5,243 nucleotides of DNA from Chthonomonadaceae bacterium (GTDB lineage Bacteria; Armatimonadota; Chthonomonadetes; Chthonomonadales; Chthonomonadaceae). Position 1 is the stretch's first letter; each line of letters begins with the position of its first letter. The notes beneath the pieces were generated by a model. It saw only the letters and a program-made list of their open reading frames with translations. It was not told the DNA's origin and did not search any database. The stretch lies in NCBI GenBank assembly GCA_014377395.1, contig JACMPS010000299.1:1-5243 (forward strand), written 5' to 3'. Of the stretch, positions 1 to 5,193 are shown in pieces. The translations under genes and the position numbers were made by a program.

Positions 1-268
1 CCTGCCCGGTTCTACGTTCGCCAATCCCTGCGAATCCGAACGACGCGGCGGACAGGTCTGCTTACGTTACCCTGAAGCGAAACAACTCAGCCTTGCCCTC
101 CGACAAAAGCGCGTGATCGGTGATTTCCGTCCTCCCGACATTCTGCGCCTTGCCCCCGCACCCCTTTACGTTTCCTTCGCGGATTGTGTAGAAGCGGTCT
201 CGCATTTGCTCGACCTGATCGAAACCGGAAAACACCGAGATATTGAGGAGACAAGCCTTGTCTCGTGA
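1..268 (+). CDS. kynU: Kynureninase, C-terminal fragment (5' end outside the window)
   Basis: This is the last 88 codons of an open frame entering from the left edge and ending at TGA 266-268. Kynureninase is a cytosolic PLP-dependent fold-type-I enzyme that cleaves L-kynurenine to anthranilate and L-alanine. The visible part matches the family's small C-terminal domain. It has RRGGQVCLRYPEA (about residues 15-27 of the fragment), like the family's RRGSxVxLxHPEA stretch, then RVIGDFRPPDILRLAPAPLY, the strongly conserved segment ending in the APxPLY signature, then a final helix, FADCVEAVSHLLDLIE. The PLP lysine and cofactor-binding residues would lie upstream and cannot be checked. The last 11 nt overlap the next gene, a kynurenine formamidase. 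This supports both calls and suggests translational coupling in one operon. There is no sign of frameshift in the part seen. Confidence 0.93.
   Translation, partial: LPGSTFANPCESERRGGQVCLRYPEAKQLSLALRQKRVIGDFRPPDILRLAPAPLYVSFADCVEAVSHLLDLIETGKHRDIEETSLVS
245..251 (+). promoter_or_regulatory. Ribosome binding site that fixes the kynB TTG start
   Basis: GAGGAGA lies inside the kynU coding end, 6 nt before TTG 258-260. This spacing favours TTG 258 over the in-frame TTG at 243, which overlaps the purine tract itself and has no Shine-Dalgarno at a suitable distance. No ATG is available near the conserved N-terminus. Confidence 0.7.
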
Positions 269-911
269 ACAAAATGAGAGCGGAAAACGGTTTTACGACA
301 TTACGCACCCGATCTCTCCGCAACTGGCAGTGTGGCCCGGCGACACGCCCTTTTCCCTGCACGCTGTCGCAAAAATTTCGAGAGGCTCCTCCGTCAATCT
401 GGGTGCGGTGACGATGAGTCTGCACACCGGAACTCACGCGGACGCGCCTTACCACTACTCGGACAAGGGGGAGACAATGGAAGCCCTCTCTCCCGAAATT
501 TATGTGGGAGCGGCGCAGGTGGTGGACGTAACGGGCTTTGATTTGATCACGATTGAAGTGCTGGAAAACGCGGCGGAAACGGTAGGTGTCGGGCAGGTCG
601 AGCGGCTTTTGTTAAAAACGGGAGGTTGGAACGTCACTACAGTTTTCCCGGAGCATATCCCCGTTCTTGCAGAAAATGTGCCGGACTACCTCAACGAGAA
701 AGGCATTTTTTTGCTGGGAGTAGATGTTCCTTCAGTAGATCAAATTGACTCGAAAACCCTCCCCATTCATCATGCCCTCGGCGAAAACGGAATCCACATT
801 CTGGAGTCACTCCGCTTAGAAGACGTGCCGCCGGGACTGTACGAATTGATTGCCCTTCCGCTCCCCCTTGCCGGGGCGGACGGTTGTCCGGTCCGTGCGG
901 TATTGCGTTAG
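258..911 (+). CDS. kynB: Kynurenine formamidase (arylformamidase), metal-dependent cyclase family
   Basis: This 217-residue protein starts at TTG 258 and has the usual length for bacterial KynB. It hydrolyses N-formyl-L-kynurenine to L-kynurenine and formate, the second step of tryptophan degradation, in the cytosol. The sequence shows the cyclase-family pattern throughout. YDITHPIS (13-20) and WPGDTPF (26-32) are near the N-terminus. The metal-binding HTGTHADAPYH follows at 56-66, with H56, H60 and D62 as the HxxxHxD ligands. LLKTGGW (118-124) is mid-protein, LGVDVPSVD is at 153-161, and HHALGENGIHILE (171-183) supplies the distal His/Glu. The C-terminal GLYELIALPLPLAGADGCPVRAVL is the family ending. 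It overlaps kynU by 11 nt, which points to kynurenine formamidase rather than another cyclase-family hydrolase. After the stop there is a T6 run (914-919) but no convincing stem directly before it, so no terminator is assigned. Confidence 0.93.
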   Translation: MSREQNESGKRFYDITHPISPQLAVWPGDTPFSLHAVAKISRGSSVNLGAVTMSLHTGTHADAPYHYSDKGETMEALSPEIYVGAAQVVDVTGFDLITIEVLENAAETVGVGQVERLLLKTGGWNVTTVFPEHIPVLAENVPDYLNEKGIFLLGVDVPSVDQIDSKTLPIHHALGENGIHILESLRLEDVPPGLYELIALPLPLAGADGCPVRAVLR

Positions 912-920
912 AGTTTTTTG

Positions 921-988
921 CCCTCATCCCCGATTCCGCCCAAATCACCCTTCTCTCTTCCAATCGCTCAGGCTCATCAGGATGAGGG
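921..988. repeat. 9-bp inverted repeat between convergent genes
   Basis: CCCTCATCC at 921-929 is the exact reverse complement of GGATGAGGG at 980-988, with 50 nt between the arms. It begins 9 nt after the kynB stop and could cap either convergent transcript. No T-tract follows it in either direction, so terminator function is not shown. It may also be the left part of the composite intergenic repeat region that follows. Confidence 0.45.
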
Positions 989-994
989 GGAGGT

Positions 995-1125
995 GAGAGG
1001 GGGTTAAGATTGTCCTCTCTCCTCGCATTGTGTCCGGCAGGACACTTCCGCCAAAGATGCTTAGCGCAGGGATAAGCTAGACCGTTGAAATCTATTAACC
1101 GTTGGTGTGATCAATACCATTGATG
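995..1125 (+). repeat. Dispersed structured repeat, copy A
   Basis: The 72-nt core at 1024-1095 matches copy B (4172-4243) at 63 of 72 positions without gaps and in the same orientation. Similarity continues on both sides. To the left there is a GTTAA tract followed by CTCTC. To the right, ATCAATACCATTGATG (1110-1125) matches copy B's 4242-4257 at 14 of 16 positions. Visible structure includes a stem GAGAGG (995-1000) with CCTCTC (1014-1019), and a perfect 6-bp hairpin GTGTCC (1030-1035) with GGACAC (1040-1045) around a GGCA loop. Compared with copy B, this copy carries about 16 extra nt at 1094-1109. It has no open frame of note and no transposase. It sits between the convergent kynB and histidine kinase genes. 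A REP-like or MITE-like element, or a non-coding RNA motif, are all possible. Confidence 0.75.
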
Positions 1126-1178
1126 CCGTTGTTTCATAGAATTGTTGATAATCCGCCACAACTTCTAACCCCATTCTT

Positions 1179-1194
1179 CCCCTTGCATAAGGGG
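1179..1194. repeat. Short palindromic hairpin, possible bidirectional terminator
   Basis: CCCCTT (1179-1184) and AAGGGG (1189-1194) form a perfect 6-bp stem around GCAT, in a larger TAACCCC...GGGGAGGGAGTTAA context. It lies about 50 nt downstream of the histidine kinase stop, so it could end that - strand transcript, but no U-tract follows. Its C-rich half resembles CTAACCCTCCCCTTTCAT at 4262-4279, which suggests a recurrent intergenic element. Confidence 0.4.
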
Positions 1195-1244
1195 AGGGAG
1201 TTAATACGGTTTCAATCTCCGTGCATCCGAGAGAGCCTGAATCT

Positions 1245-2567
1245 CTACCCTCTCTTTTCACCTTCCGGCATCTCGACGACTACCTTTACCCCATGTGCCA
1301 TTCGCTCCAACGAAATCTTCCAATCGTTTGCGTCGACAATGGCTTTGCAAATGGCGAGCCCGAGACCGTTGCCCCCCGTTTCGGAATTGCGGGAAGCATC
1401 GAGGCGATAGAATGGCTCGAAAAGACGCTCTACTTCCGATGGATTAAGTAAGGGATCACAGGTGTTGAAAACAATAAATTCGACGGTTCCCTTTTCTGTT
1501 GTCAGGATAAATTGTAATTCCCCGTCTCGATTCGCGTACTTGACGGCGTTTTCGGTGAGGTTGCGAATCAGCATTTTGACATGGGTGTACGGAGCCAGAA
1601 CAATCGTGTCCGGCGGTAGTTCCAGAGAGGTCTTCAACCCTTTTGCATTGATGACCGGGGCATAAAGTCGAAGCGACTCCTCGATGATCTGTGTAAGATC
1701 AATCCGATTTTGCTCCGGTGCGGAACCCGATTCGAGCTGATTCAACAAAAGCAAATCACGCACAAGGGAGGTCAACCGCTTTGTCTGCGCGTCGGCTTCC
1801 TCAACGGTGGCTTTGTATTCTTCGCCTGTGCGTGGGCGGGTCAGCGCGAGTTCGAGATGCCCGGAGAGTGCTTGAAGCGGGGTGCGGAGTTCGTGTGAGG
1901 CGGCGGCGTAAAATCGTCCGCGAGAGGCGGCGGACTCGCTCAATCTTTCCAGTAAACCGTTCAGAGTAGAAACAAGGCTCACCATTTCCGCGTCTTGCGA
2001 AGGAGAGTCCAGTCTTACGCTCAACGTTTGGACACTGGCTTTTTGCGCCTGTTTCGTGAGTTGGTCAATAGGAGAAAGGGTACGCCCCACAAGAAGCCAC
2101 GCCCCCCCCGAAGCACTCATCAGGACGATTCCGCTCAGTAAAACCAGAAAAAGTGCCTGTCTGTGAAGGACGGCTTCCGTTTTCCACCAGGGCAGTCCTA
2201 ATACCACCGTGTTTTTCCCAAGTGGGATCGTTCTCACAAGCCAATCATCCCGGTGAGTGTTCAGCAAAGGCGGACTATCGGGTGGGCCCGACACTCTTTT
2301 CCCGGTTTCGTCAATCATTGTCATCGTCAGGTTTTCGCTTGCCATGTCGCGCTCTTCTTCGAGAATTTCGGCTTGGGAAACGTTGCCGCCTATTGCTCCG
2401 AGTTCCGATTCGACTTTGCGGGCGTTACGTGTGAGCGTTTCCTGAGCATTATGAGAGGCGTCCCGATGCGCGTAAAAGATCAGCCCCGCACACACCAGCG
2501 TGAGAAAAAGAGCGAGTGAAAGCGAGAAGGCAAGCGTCATTCGGGCGCGAATCGAGTTCACAATCAC
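1245..2567 (-). CDS. Membrane sensor histidine kinase of an OmpR-type two-component system
   Basis: This 440-residue protein has a GTG start (2567-2565) that overlaps the regulator's TGA as GTGA, indicating coupled translation. A first membrane helix at about 11-33 and a second at about 138-160 enclose an extracytoplasmic sensor segment of about 100 residues (34-137) that I cannot assign to a known sensor fold. A HAMP-like linker with LSPIDQL follows at about 160-213. The HisKA phosphoacceptor box is AAASHELRTPLQALSGHLEL, with H225. The ATPase domain has an N-box, NLTENAVKY (N336, N340), an F-box, RLFEPFYRLDASR (381-393), and a G2 box, GGNGLGLAI (398-406). The usual DxGxG G1 box is degenerate: VFNTCDPLLNP occupies its place. 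It should autophosphorylate on H225 and pass phosphate to the neighbouring regulator. The signal is unknown, and the secreted protein encoded upstream may be part of the response or the sensing. Confidence 0.93.
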   Translation of the reverse strand: MIVNSIRARMTLAFSLSLALFLTLVCAGLIFYAHRDASHNAQETLTRNARKVESELGAIGGNVSQAEILEEERDMASENLTMTMIDETGKRVSGPPDSPPLLNTHRDDWLVRTIPLGKNTVVLGLPWWKTEAVLHRQALFLVLLSGIVLMSASGGAWLLVGRTLSPIDQLTKQAQKASVQTLSVRLDSPSQDAEMVSLVSTLNGLLERLSESAASRGRFYAAASHELRTPLQALSGHLELALTRPRTGEEYKATVEEADAQTKRLTSLVRDLLLLNQLESGSAPEQNRIDLTQIIEESLRLYAPVINAKGLKTSLELPPDTIVLAPYTHVKMLIRNLTENAVKYANRDGELQFILTTEKGTVEFIVFNTCDPLLNPSEVERLFEPFYRLDASRNSETGGNGLGLAICKAIVDANDWKISLERMAHGVKVVVEMPEGEKRG

Positions 2568-3238
2568 GCTCCTTCGGCGTCCATTCGGTAGCCGACGCCG
2601 CGCACCGTGTGAATGAGCGGAGTCGTGTGTCCACGATCAATTTTCGTCCGCAGGTAACTGATGTAGACATCGAGAACGTTGTCGTGTCCCTCGAAATCGT
2701 ACTCCCAGACATGATCGAGAATCATGGCGCGAGTGAGAACACGCCCCACGTTTCGCATCAGATATTCAAGCAGATTGTACTCGGTGACGGAGAGCGACAC
2801 GGTTTTTCCGGCGCGTGACACTTTGCGGGAGGTGGGATCAAGAAGCAGGTCGGCAATCTGAAGGGGCGTGGGGGCGGAAACACTTCGGCGGAGAAGAGCG
2901 CGGGCGCGGGCAAGCAGTTCTCCGACCTGAAAGGGCTTGACGAGGTAATCATCGGCTCCGCTGTCCAAGCCCCTGATCTTGTCTTCGAGAGCGTCACGGG
3001 CAGTGAGAAGCAGAACCGGGGTTGCAATACGCAAATCACGCAGACGGCGGCACACCTCGAAGCCGTCGAGGTGAGGCAACATCACGTCCAGCAAAATCAA
3101 GTCGTAGGGGCGAGACGTTGCCATATCAAGGGCGCGTTGTCCGTCTCCAATCAGTTGCGCGAGGTAGCCCGCCTCTTCCATTGCCTGCTTCAGAAACCGG
3201 GCGACACTCGCGTCGTCTTCCACAATGAGTACATTCAC
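2564..3238 (-). CDS. OmpR/PhoB-family response regulator
   Basis: This 224-residue cytosolic transcription factor has a receiver and a winged-helix domain. The receiver (about 1-115) has the acidic pair E7/D8 and D9 in LIVEDDA, the phosphoacceptor D51 in LILLDVMLP, the switch T79 in LLLTARD, and K101 in YLVKPF. The DNA-binding domain (about 125-220) has LSVTEYNLLEYLMRN, then RAMILDHVWEY and the recognition region NVLDVYISYLRTKID, ending in IHTVRGVGYRM as is typical of the OmpR/PhoB class. The GTG start at 3238 has AGGAAAGG 8 nt upstream. It precedes and overlaps the kinase gene by 4 nt, so the two form a cognate pair. Upstream lies a secreted-protein gene on the same strand, separated by 81 nt containing a strong stem-loop. 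No copy of the 11-bp-phased CTGAG repeat was seen directly before this gene. Confidence 0.95.
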   Translation of the reverse strand: MNVLIVEDDASVARFLKQAMEEAGYLAQLIGDGQRALDMATSRPYDLILLDVMLPHLDGFEVCRRLRDLRIATPVLLLTARDALEDKIRGLDSGADDYLVKPFQVGELLARARALLRRSVSAPTPLQIADLLLDPTSRKVSRAGKTVSLSVTEYNLLEYLMRNVGRVLTRAMILDHVWEYDFEGHDNVLDVYISYLRTKIDRGHTTPLIHTVRGVGYRMDAEGA

Positions 3239-3246
3239 TCATTTTG

Positions 3247-3254
3247 CCTTTCCT
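3247..3254 (-). promoter_or_regulatory. Ribosome binding site for the response regulator GTG start
   Basis: AGGAAAGG on the - strand stands 8 nt before GTG 3238-3236. An ATG at 3242-3240 is nearer but in a different frame and does not give the receiver-domain N-terminus, so the GTG is the real start. Confidence 0.65.
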
Positions 3255-3272
3255 AAATCTCAACAAGGGCTC

Positions 3273-3305
3273 TCTGCCGGAAAGGGCGAAATCCTTTCCG
3301 GCAGA
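3273..3305 (-). terminator. Strong stem-loop after the secreted-protein gene, terminator or attenuator
   Basis: CTGCCGGAAAGG (3274-3285) and CCTTTCCGGCAG (3293-3304) are exact reverse complements around a 7-nt loop. One more T-A pair (3273/3305) makes a 13-bp stem. It begins 15 nt past the stop of the secreted-protein gene on the - strand. The following - strand sequence, AGAGCCCTTGTTG, is not a clean U-tract, so intrinsic termination may be partial. It could instead stabilise the 3' end of the upstream mRNA or set different expression levels for the genes on either side. Confidence 0.6.
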
Positions 3306-3319
3306 ACGAAAACGGCGCA

Positions 3320-4009
3320 CTATTTGCGCGTTTTCCTCGAAACAAGTCGAACCGTGTTGTCCACGACCAGACCGACATCTTTTGCATAAACCTTGTATTC
3401 GACAGTCCCGTCGGACAATTTTTCTCTCACTTTGACGCAGTTTTTGTAGGTTCCAAAGGGGATAGTCACGGTTTCGGTGGTAGAGATGACTTCATCGTCC
3501 TCCGTTGTCACGCCCGGTACGTTTCCCGGTTGATACTTGCCGCCTACTTTCAGGTTTGCAGGTAGCATTACGCCGAGAGCCGCTTTTCCCTTGCCATAAA
3601 GCCACGCACCTTCATGCCCTACCACTTTGCCGTTTGCGTAGTTGGCGACTTCCTCACCGAGATAGTAAACGTTTCCTGCGTCGTCCTGTGCGAAATAATC
3701 AATCGCAACCTCCTTGAGTTCTCCCTCCACAAACTCACGAAACTCAAACGCCAGCGGCACGACTTTCTTTCCGCCTACCATAAATGTCTTTTTCGTAGCC
3801 ACACGTTTGTTAGTGACTCGCACCGCTTTCCCTGCCTCTTTGCCCCTGTAAAGATCATTCTGAAGGCTTGAAAGGGGAAAGTAGGGATGAGTGATCTGAG
3901 TTGAGTGACTGAAAACAGGCACTTTTTCTTTTTGCGCGTGAGCCGCGAGAAGTCCCGTGCCACAGACAAAAACCGCTCCCATAAAAAGTGCCGCACATTT
4001 CGCAATCAT
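3320..4009 (-). CDS. Secreted protein of unknown function with signal peptide
   Basis: The protein is 229 residues if ATG 4009-4007 is used. The frame stays open to a TTG at 4072, which would add 21 Lys-rich residues. I prefer the ATG because it gives a normal signal peptide (MIAKCAALF..., core to about residue 21, cleavage AHA|Q after 25) and because a possible -10 box lies just before the TTG. Neither start has a clear Shine-Dalgarno. The mature part contains LYRGKEAG (53-60), a VEGELKEVAIDYFAQDDAG segment with YFAQDDAGNVYYLGE (105-119), HEGAWLYG...LGVMLP (132-150), IPFGTYKNC (183-191) and YKVYAKDVGLV (205-215). This layout resembles a widespread uncharacterised secreted family with a yAQDxxGNVWYfGE motif and a C-terminal KyYaxGVGxV motif. 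I know of no established function for that family. It is probably exported by Sec and is not a lipoprotein, since no lipobox is seen. It lies directly upstream of the two-component genes and may be their target. Confidence 0.82.
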   Translation of the reverse strand: MIAKCAALFMGAVFVCGTGLLAAHAQKEKVPVFSHSTQITHPYFPLSSLQNDLYRGKEAGKAVRVTNKRVATKKTFMVGGKKVVPLAFEFREFVEGELKEVAIDYFAQDDAGNVYYLGEEVANYANGKVVGHEGAWLYGKGKAALGVMLPANLKVGGKYQPGNVPGVTTEDDEVISTTETVTIPFGTYKNCVKVREKLSDGTVEYKVYAKDVGLVVDNTVRLVSRKTRK

Positions 4010-4082
4010 AGGTTTTTTCTTTTGCAGTTCCGCCGCCTTGTTTTTTGGTCTTGCTTTGCCTGCATTGTGCAAACTTAGAAAG

Positions 4083-4088
4083 AGTGTA
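4083..4088 (-). promoter_or_regulatory. Possible -10 box of the secreted-protein gene
   Basis: On the - strand, TGTACACT gives TACACT (4/6 match to TATAAT) directly after a TG. No -35 consensus is present: the slot 17 bp upstream, at about 4106-4111, reads AGAGAA and abuts the 11-bp repeats. That arrangement would suit an activator-dependent promoter. Transcription from here would begin near 4076, leaving about 65 nt before ATG 4009. The match is weak and could be chance. Confidence 0.3.
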
Positions 4089-4109
4089 CAGGACTACCTT
4101 TAGAATTCT

Positions 4110-4142
4110 CTGAGTTCCGCCTGAGATTTTGCTGAGAGATTA
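4110..4142 (-). promoter_or_regulatory. Three 11-bp direct repeats, candidate response-regulator operator
   Basis: On the + strand CTGAG occurs at 4110, 4121 and 4132, exactly 11 bp apart (units CTGAGTTCCGC, CTGAGATTTTG, CTGAGAGATTA). On the - strand, in the direction of the secreted-protein gene, it reads CTCAG. OmpR/PhoB-type regulators bind in tandem to direct repeats of about 10-11 bp, often covering the -35 region. Here the array is about 100 nt upstream of ATG 4009 and abuts the -35 position of the candidate promoter. Assignment to the regulator encoded at 2564-3238 is inference from geometry and proximity. Confidence 0.45.
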
Positions 4143-4257
4143 GGAGGGAGTTAAAATTTATTTTCTCTCCCCGCATTGTGTCGGGCAGGACGCCTTCACC
4201 GAAGGTGCTTAGCGCAAGGATAAACTAGACCGTTGAAATCTATCAATACCGTTGACG
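4143..4257 (+). repeat. Dispersed structured repeat, copy B
   Basis: This is the second copy of the element at 995-1125, with its 72-nt core at 4172-4243 (63/72 identical). A stem GGAGGGAG (4143-4150) with CTCTCCCC (4165-4172) pairs at 7 of 8 positions, one of them a G-U. The central hairpin is kept as GTGTC (4178-4182) with GACGC (4189-4193): one U-A pair of copy A becomes U-G. A further small stem CCTT/AAGG (4193-4196 with 4202-4205) is better formed here than in copy A. It lies between the HEAT gene and the secreted-protein gene, on the strand opposite to both, immediately next to the CTGAG repeats. Confidence 0.75.
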
Positions 4258-4284
4258 AACCCTAACCCTCCCCTTTCATCAAGA

Positions 4285-4335
4285 CGGCGGAATAAATTCG
4301 CCGAGGGCGGCTACGCCGATAGTCCTGCGGACAGG
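4285..4335. repeat. Cluster of three small hairpins just downstream of the HEAT gene
   Basis: Three consecutive stem-loops fill this GC-rich stretch. They are CGGCG (4285-4289) with CGCCG (4299-4303), GGCG (4306-4309) with CGCC (4314-4317) around GCTA, and CCTG (4324-4327) with CAGG (4332-4335) around CGGA. The cluster ends 3 nt from the HEAT-gene stop, so it may act as a 3' stabiliser or terminator on the - strand, although there is no clear U-tract. Its look is that of a REP/ERIC-type intergenic element. Confidence 0.45.
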
Positions 4336-4338
4336 GAT

Positions 4339-5193
4339 TTAGCCGTTCGCTTTCTCCAGAACCTCAATCGCGCTCTCTACTGTAGAAATTTGGTATCTAT
4401 CCGGACAGTCCGCTTTCCATTTTTCCGCCGTCTCTTTAATAGCGGGCAACAAAGCCGGATCACCGAGGATTTCCGCCGCATCATAAAGATAATGCAGGTC
4501 ATAGTTCTCCTCCAAAAGTTGGGCAAGGCGTGGAGCCAGCAATTTGTCCCCGGCTTTCGCCAATCCTCTTGCTGCCTCGCCGCATACGTTACCGTCAGGG
4601 TCATCCAGCAATTCCCAAAATCGAGCGTGAACCTCCGGTGTGTCATGCCTCGAGTTATGAAGGGCGCAGGTTGCATAGTCCCGTGTTTTGTCATCGCTAT
4701 CATGGGTGAGGCGCAACAAGCCCTCCTGCGCCATTGGCTTGAGATGTGGATAAAGTTTCCACTGGCTTTCATCCCCGAAACAAAATAAAGCAAATACCGC
4801 CGCGTAGCGAGCATCGGAGTCCGGGTTGTCAATAAGCGGAATCACCAATGGAATGGCTTCGTGTGAACTAAGATGCGACAAGGCGTTTGCCGCCATCAAT
4901 CTTACTTCCAATTCTGGGTCGTGTTCGAGAAGCGAGAGAAGTGTGGGGATTCCATCCTGCACCTTGCTCTGTCTGCTCACCTCATGATCAGTCAACTGAC
5001 CAAGCACAAATGCACTGCGCTCTCTCACTTCCGGGTTAGGATCGTGGGCAAGTTCGAGGGCGCGTGAAAGAGCAGGACGCCCGATCTGATGAAGCTTCCC
5101 TCCAAAGTCGTACCAATCCTCTCTCTCTAATTCACCTGCGGCGAGCATCTGCTTAAAAAGGGCTTCCACTTCTTGCGATACATCTTCCGACAT
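4339..5193 (-). CDS. HEAT-repeat protein (PBS-lyase-like HEAT repeats)
   Basis: This 284-residue protein has an ATG start at 5193 and AAAAGGAG 9 nt upstream (5203-5210). After a charged N-terminal helix region (1-37) there are about six tandem helical repeats, near 38-67, 81-108, 113-140, 155-181, 188-216 and 218-245. The first three carry the clearest pattern: a first helix, a D-P/N-turn such as HDPNPEVR, HDPELEVR or DNPDSDAR, then an A-rich second helix (AFVLGQL, AANALSHL, AAVFALFCFG). This is the bacterial HEAT/PBS-lyase-like pattern, forming a curved solenoid for protein-protein contact. There is no signal peptide or membrane helix, so it is probably cytosolic. It has no catalytic motif, and no phycobilin lyase role is implied. 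Its partner is unknown. It is on the same strand as the secreted-protein gene, but a gap of over 300 nt filled with repeats argues against tight co-transcription. TAAGAT at 5226-5231 (- strand) is a weak -10 candidate. Confidence 0.85.
   Translation of the reverse strand: MSEDVSQEVEALFKQMLAAGELEREDWYDFGGKLHQIGRPALSRALELAHDPNPEVRERSAFVLGQLTDHEVSRQSKVQDGIPTLLSLLEHDPELEVRLMAANALSHLSSHEAIPLVIPLIDNPDSDARYAAVFALFCFGDESQWKLYPHLKPMAQEGLLRLTHDSDDKTRDYATCALHNSRHDTPEVHARFWELLDDPDGNVCGEAARGLAKAGDKLLAPRLAQLLEENYDLHYLYDAAEILGDPALLPAIKETAEKWKADCPDRYQISTVESAIEVLEKANG

Noticed and set aside
87..455. 122-codon - strand frame across the kynU/kynB junction
   Set aside because: It is antisense to two well-recognised enzymes, Arg-rich in composition, and resembles no protein family.
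877..919. Intrinsic terminator for kynB (CGGAC/GTCCG stem plus T6 run)
   Set aside because: The short stem is within the coding sequence, more than 20 nt before the T-run, which is too far for an intrinsic terminator.
995..1125. CRISPR array or riboswitch for the repeated element
   Set aside because: There are only two distant copies with no regular spacers. The structure matches no riboswitch class I recognise, and copy A lies between 3' ends, not in a 5' leader.
1120..1410. Open frames on the + strand across the histidine kinase gene
   Set aside because: They lie antisense to a kinase with all family motifs in frame, have no ribosome binding sites or recognisable domains, and are low-complexity shadows.
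3239..3272. Autoregulatory 11-bp repeat in front of the response regulator
   Set aside because: No CTGAG/CTCAG pair at 11-bp spacing is present in the short gap.
3896..3913. Further CTGAG-like repeats inside the secreted-protein gene
   Set aside because: Spacing is 13 bp rather than 11, the second unit is only CTGAA, and they lie in coding sequence.
4252..4788. 178-codon + strand frame opposite the HEAT gene
   Set aside because: It begins inside the repeat and hairpin region and runs antisense to clear HEAT repeats. It shows no domain, and its composition reads as a reverse-strand shadow.
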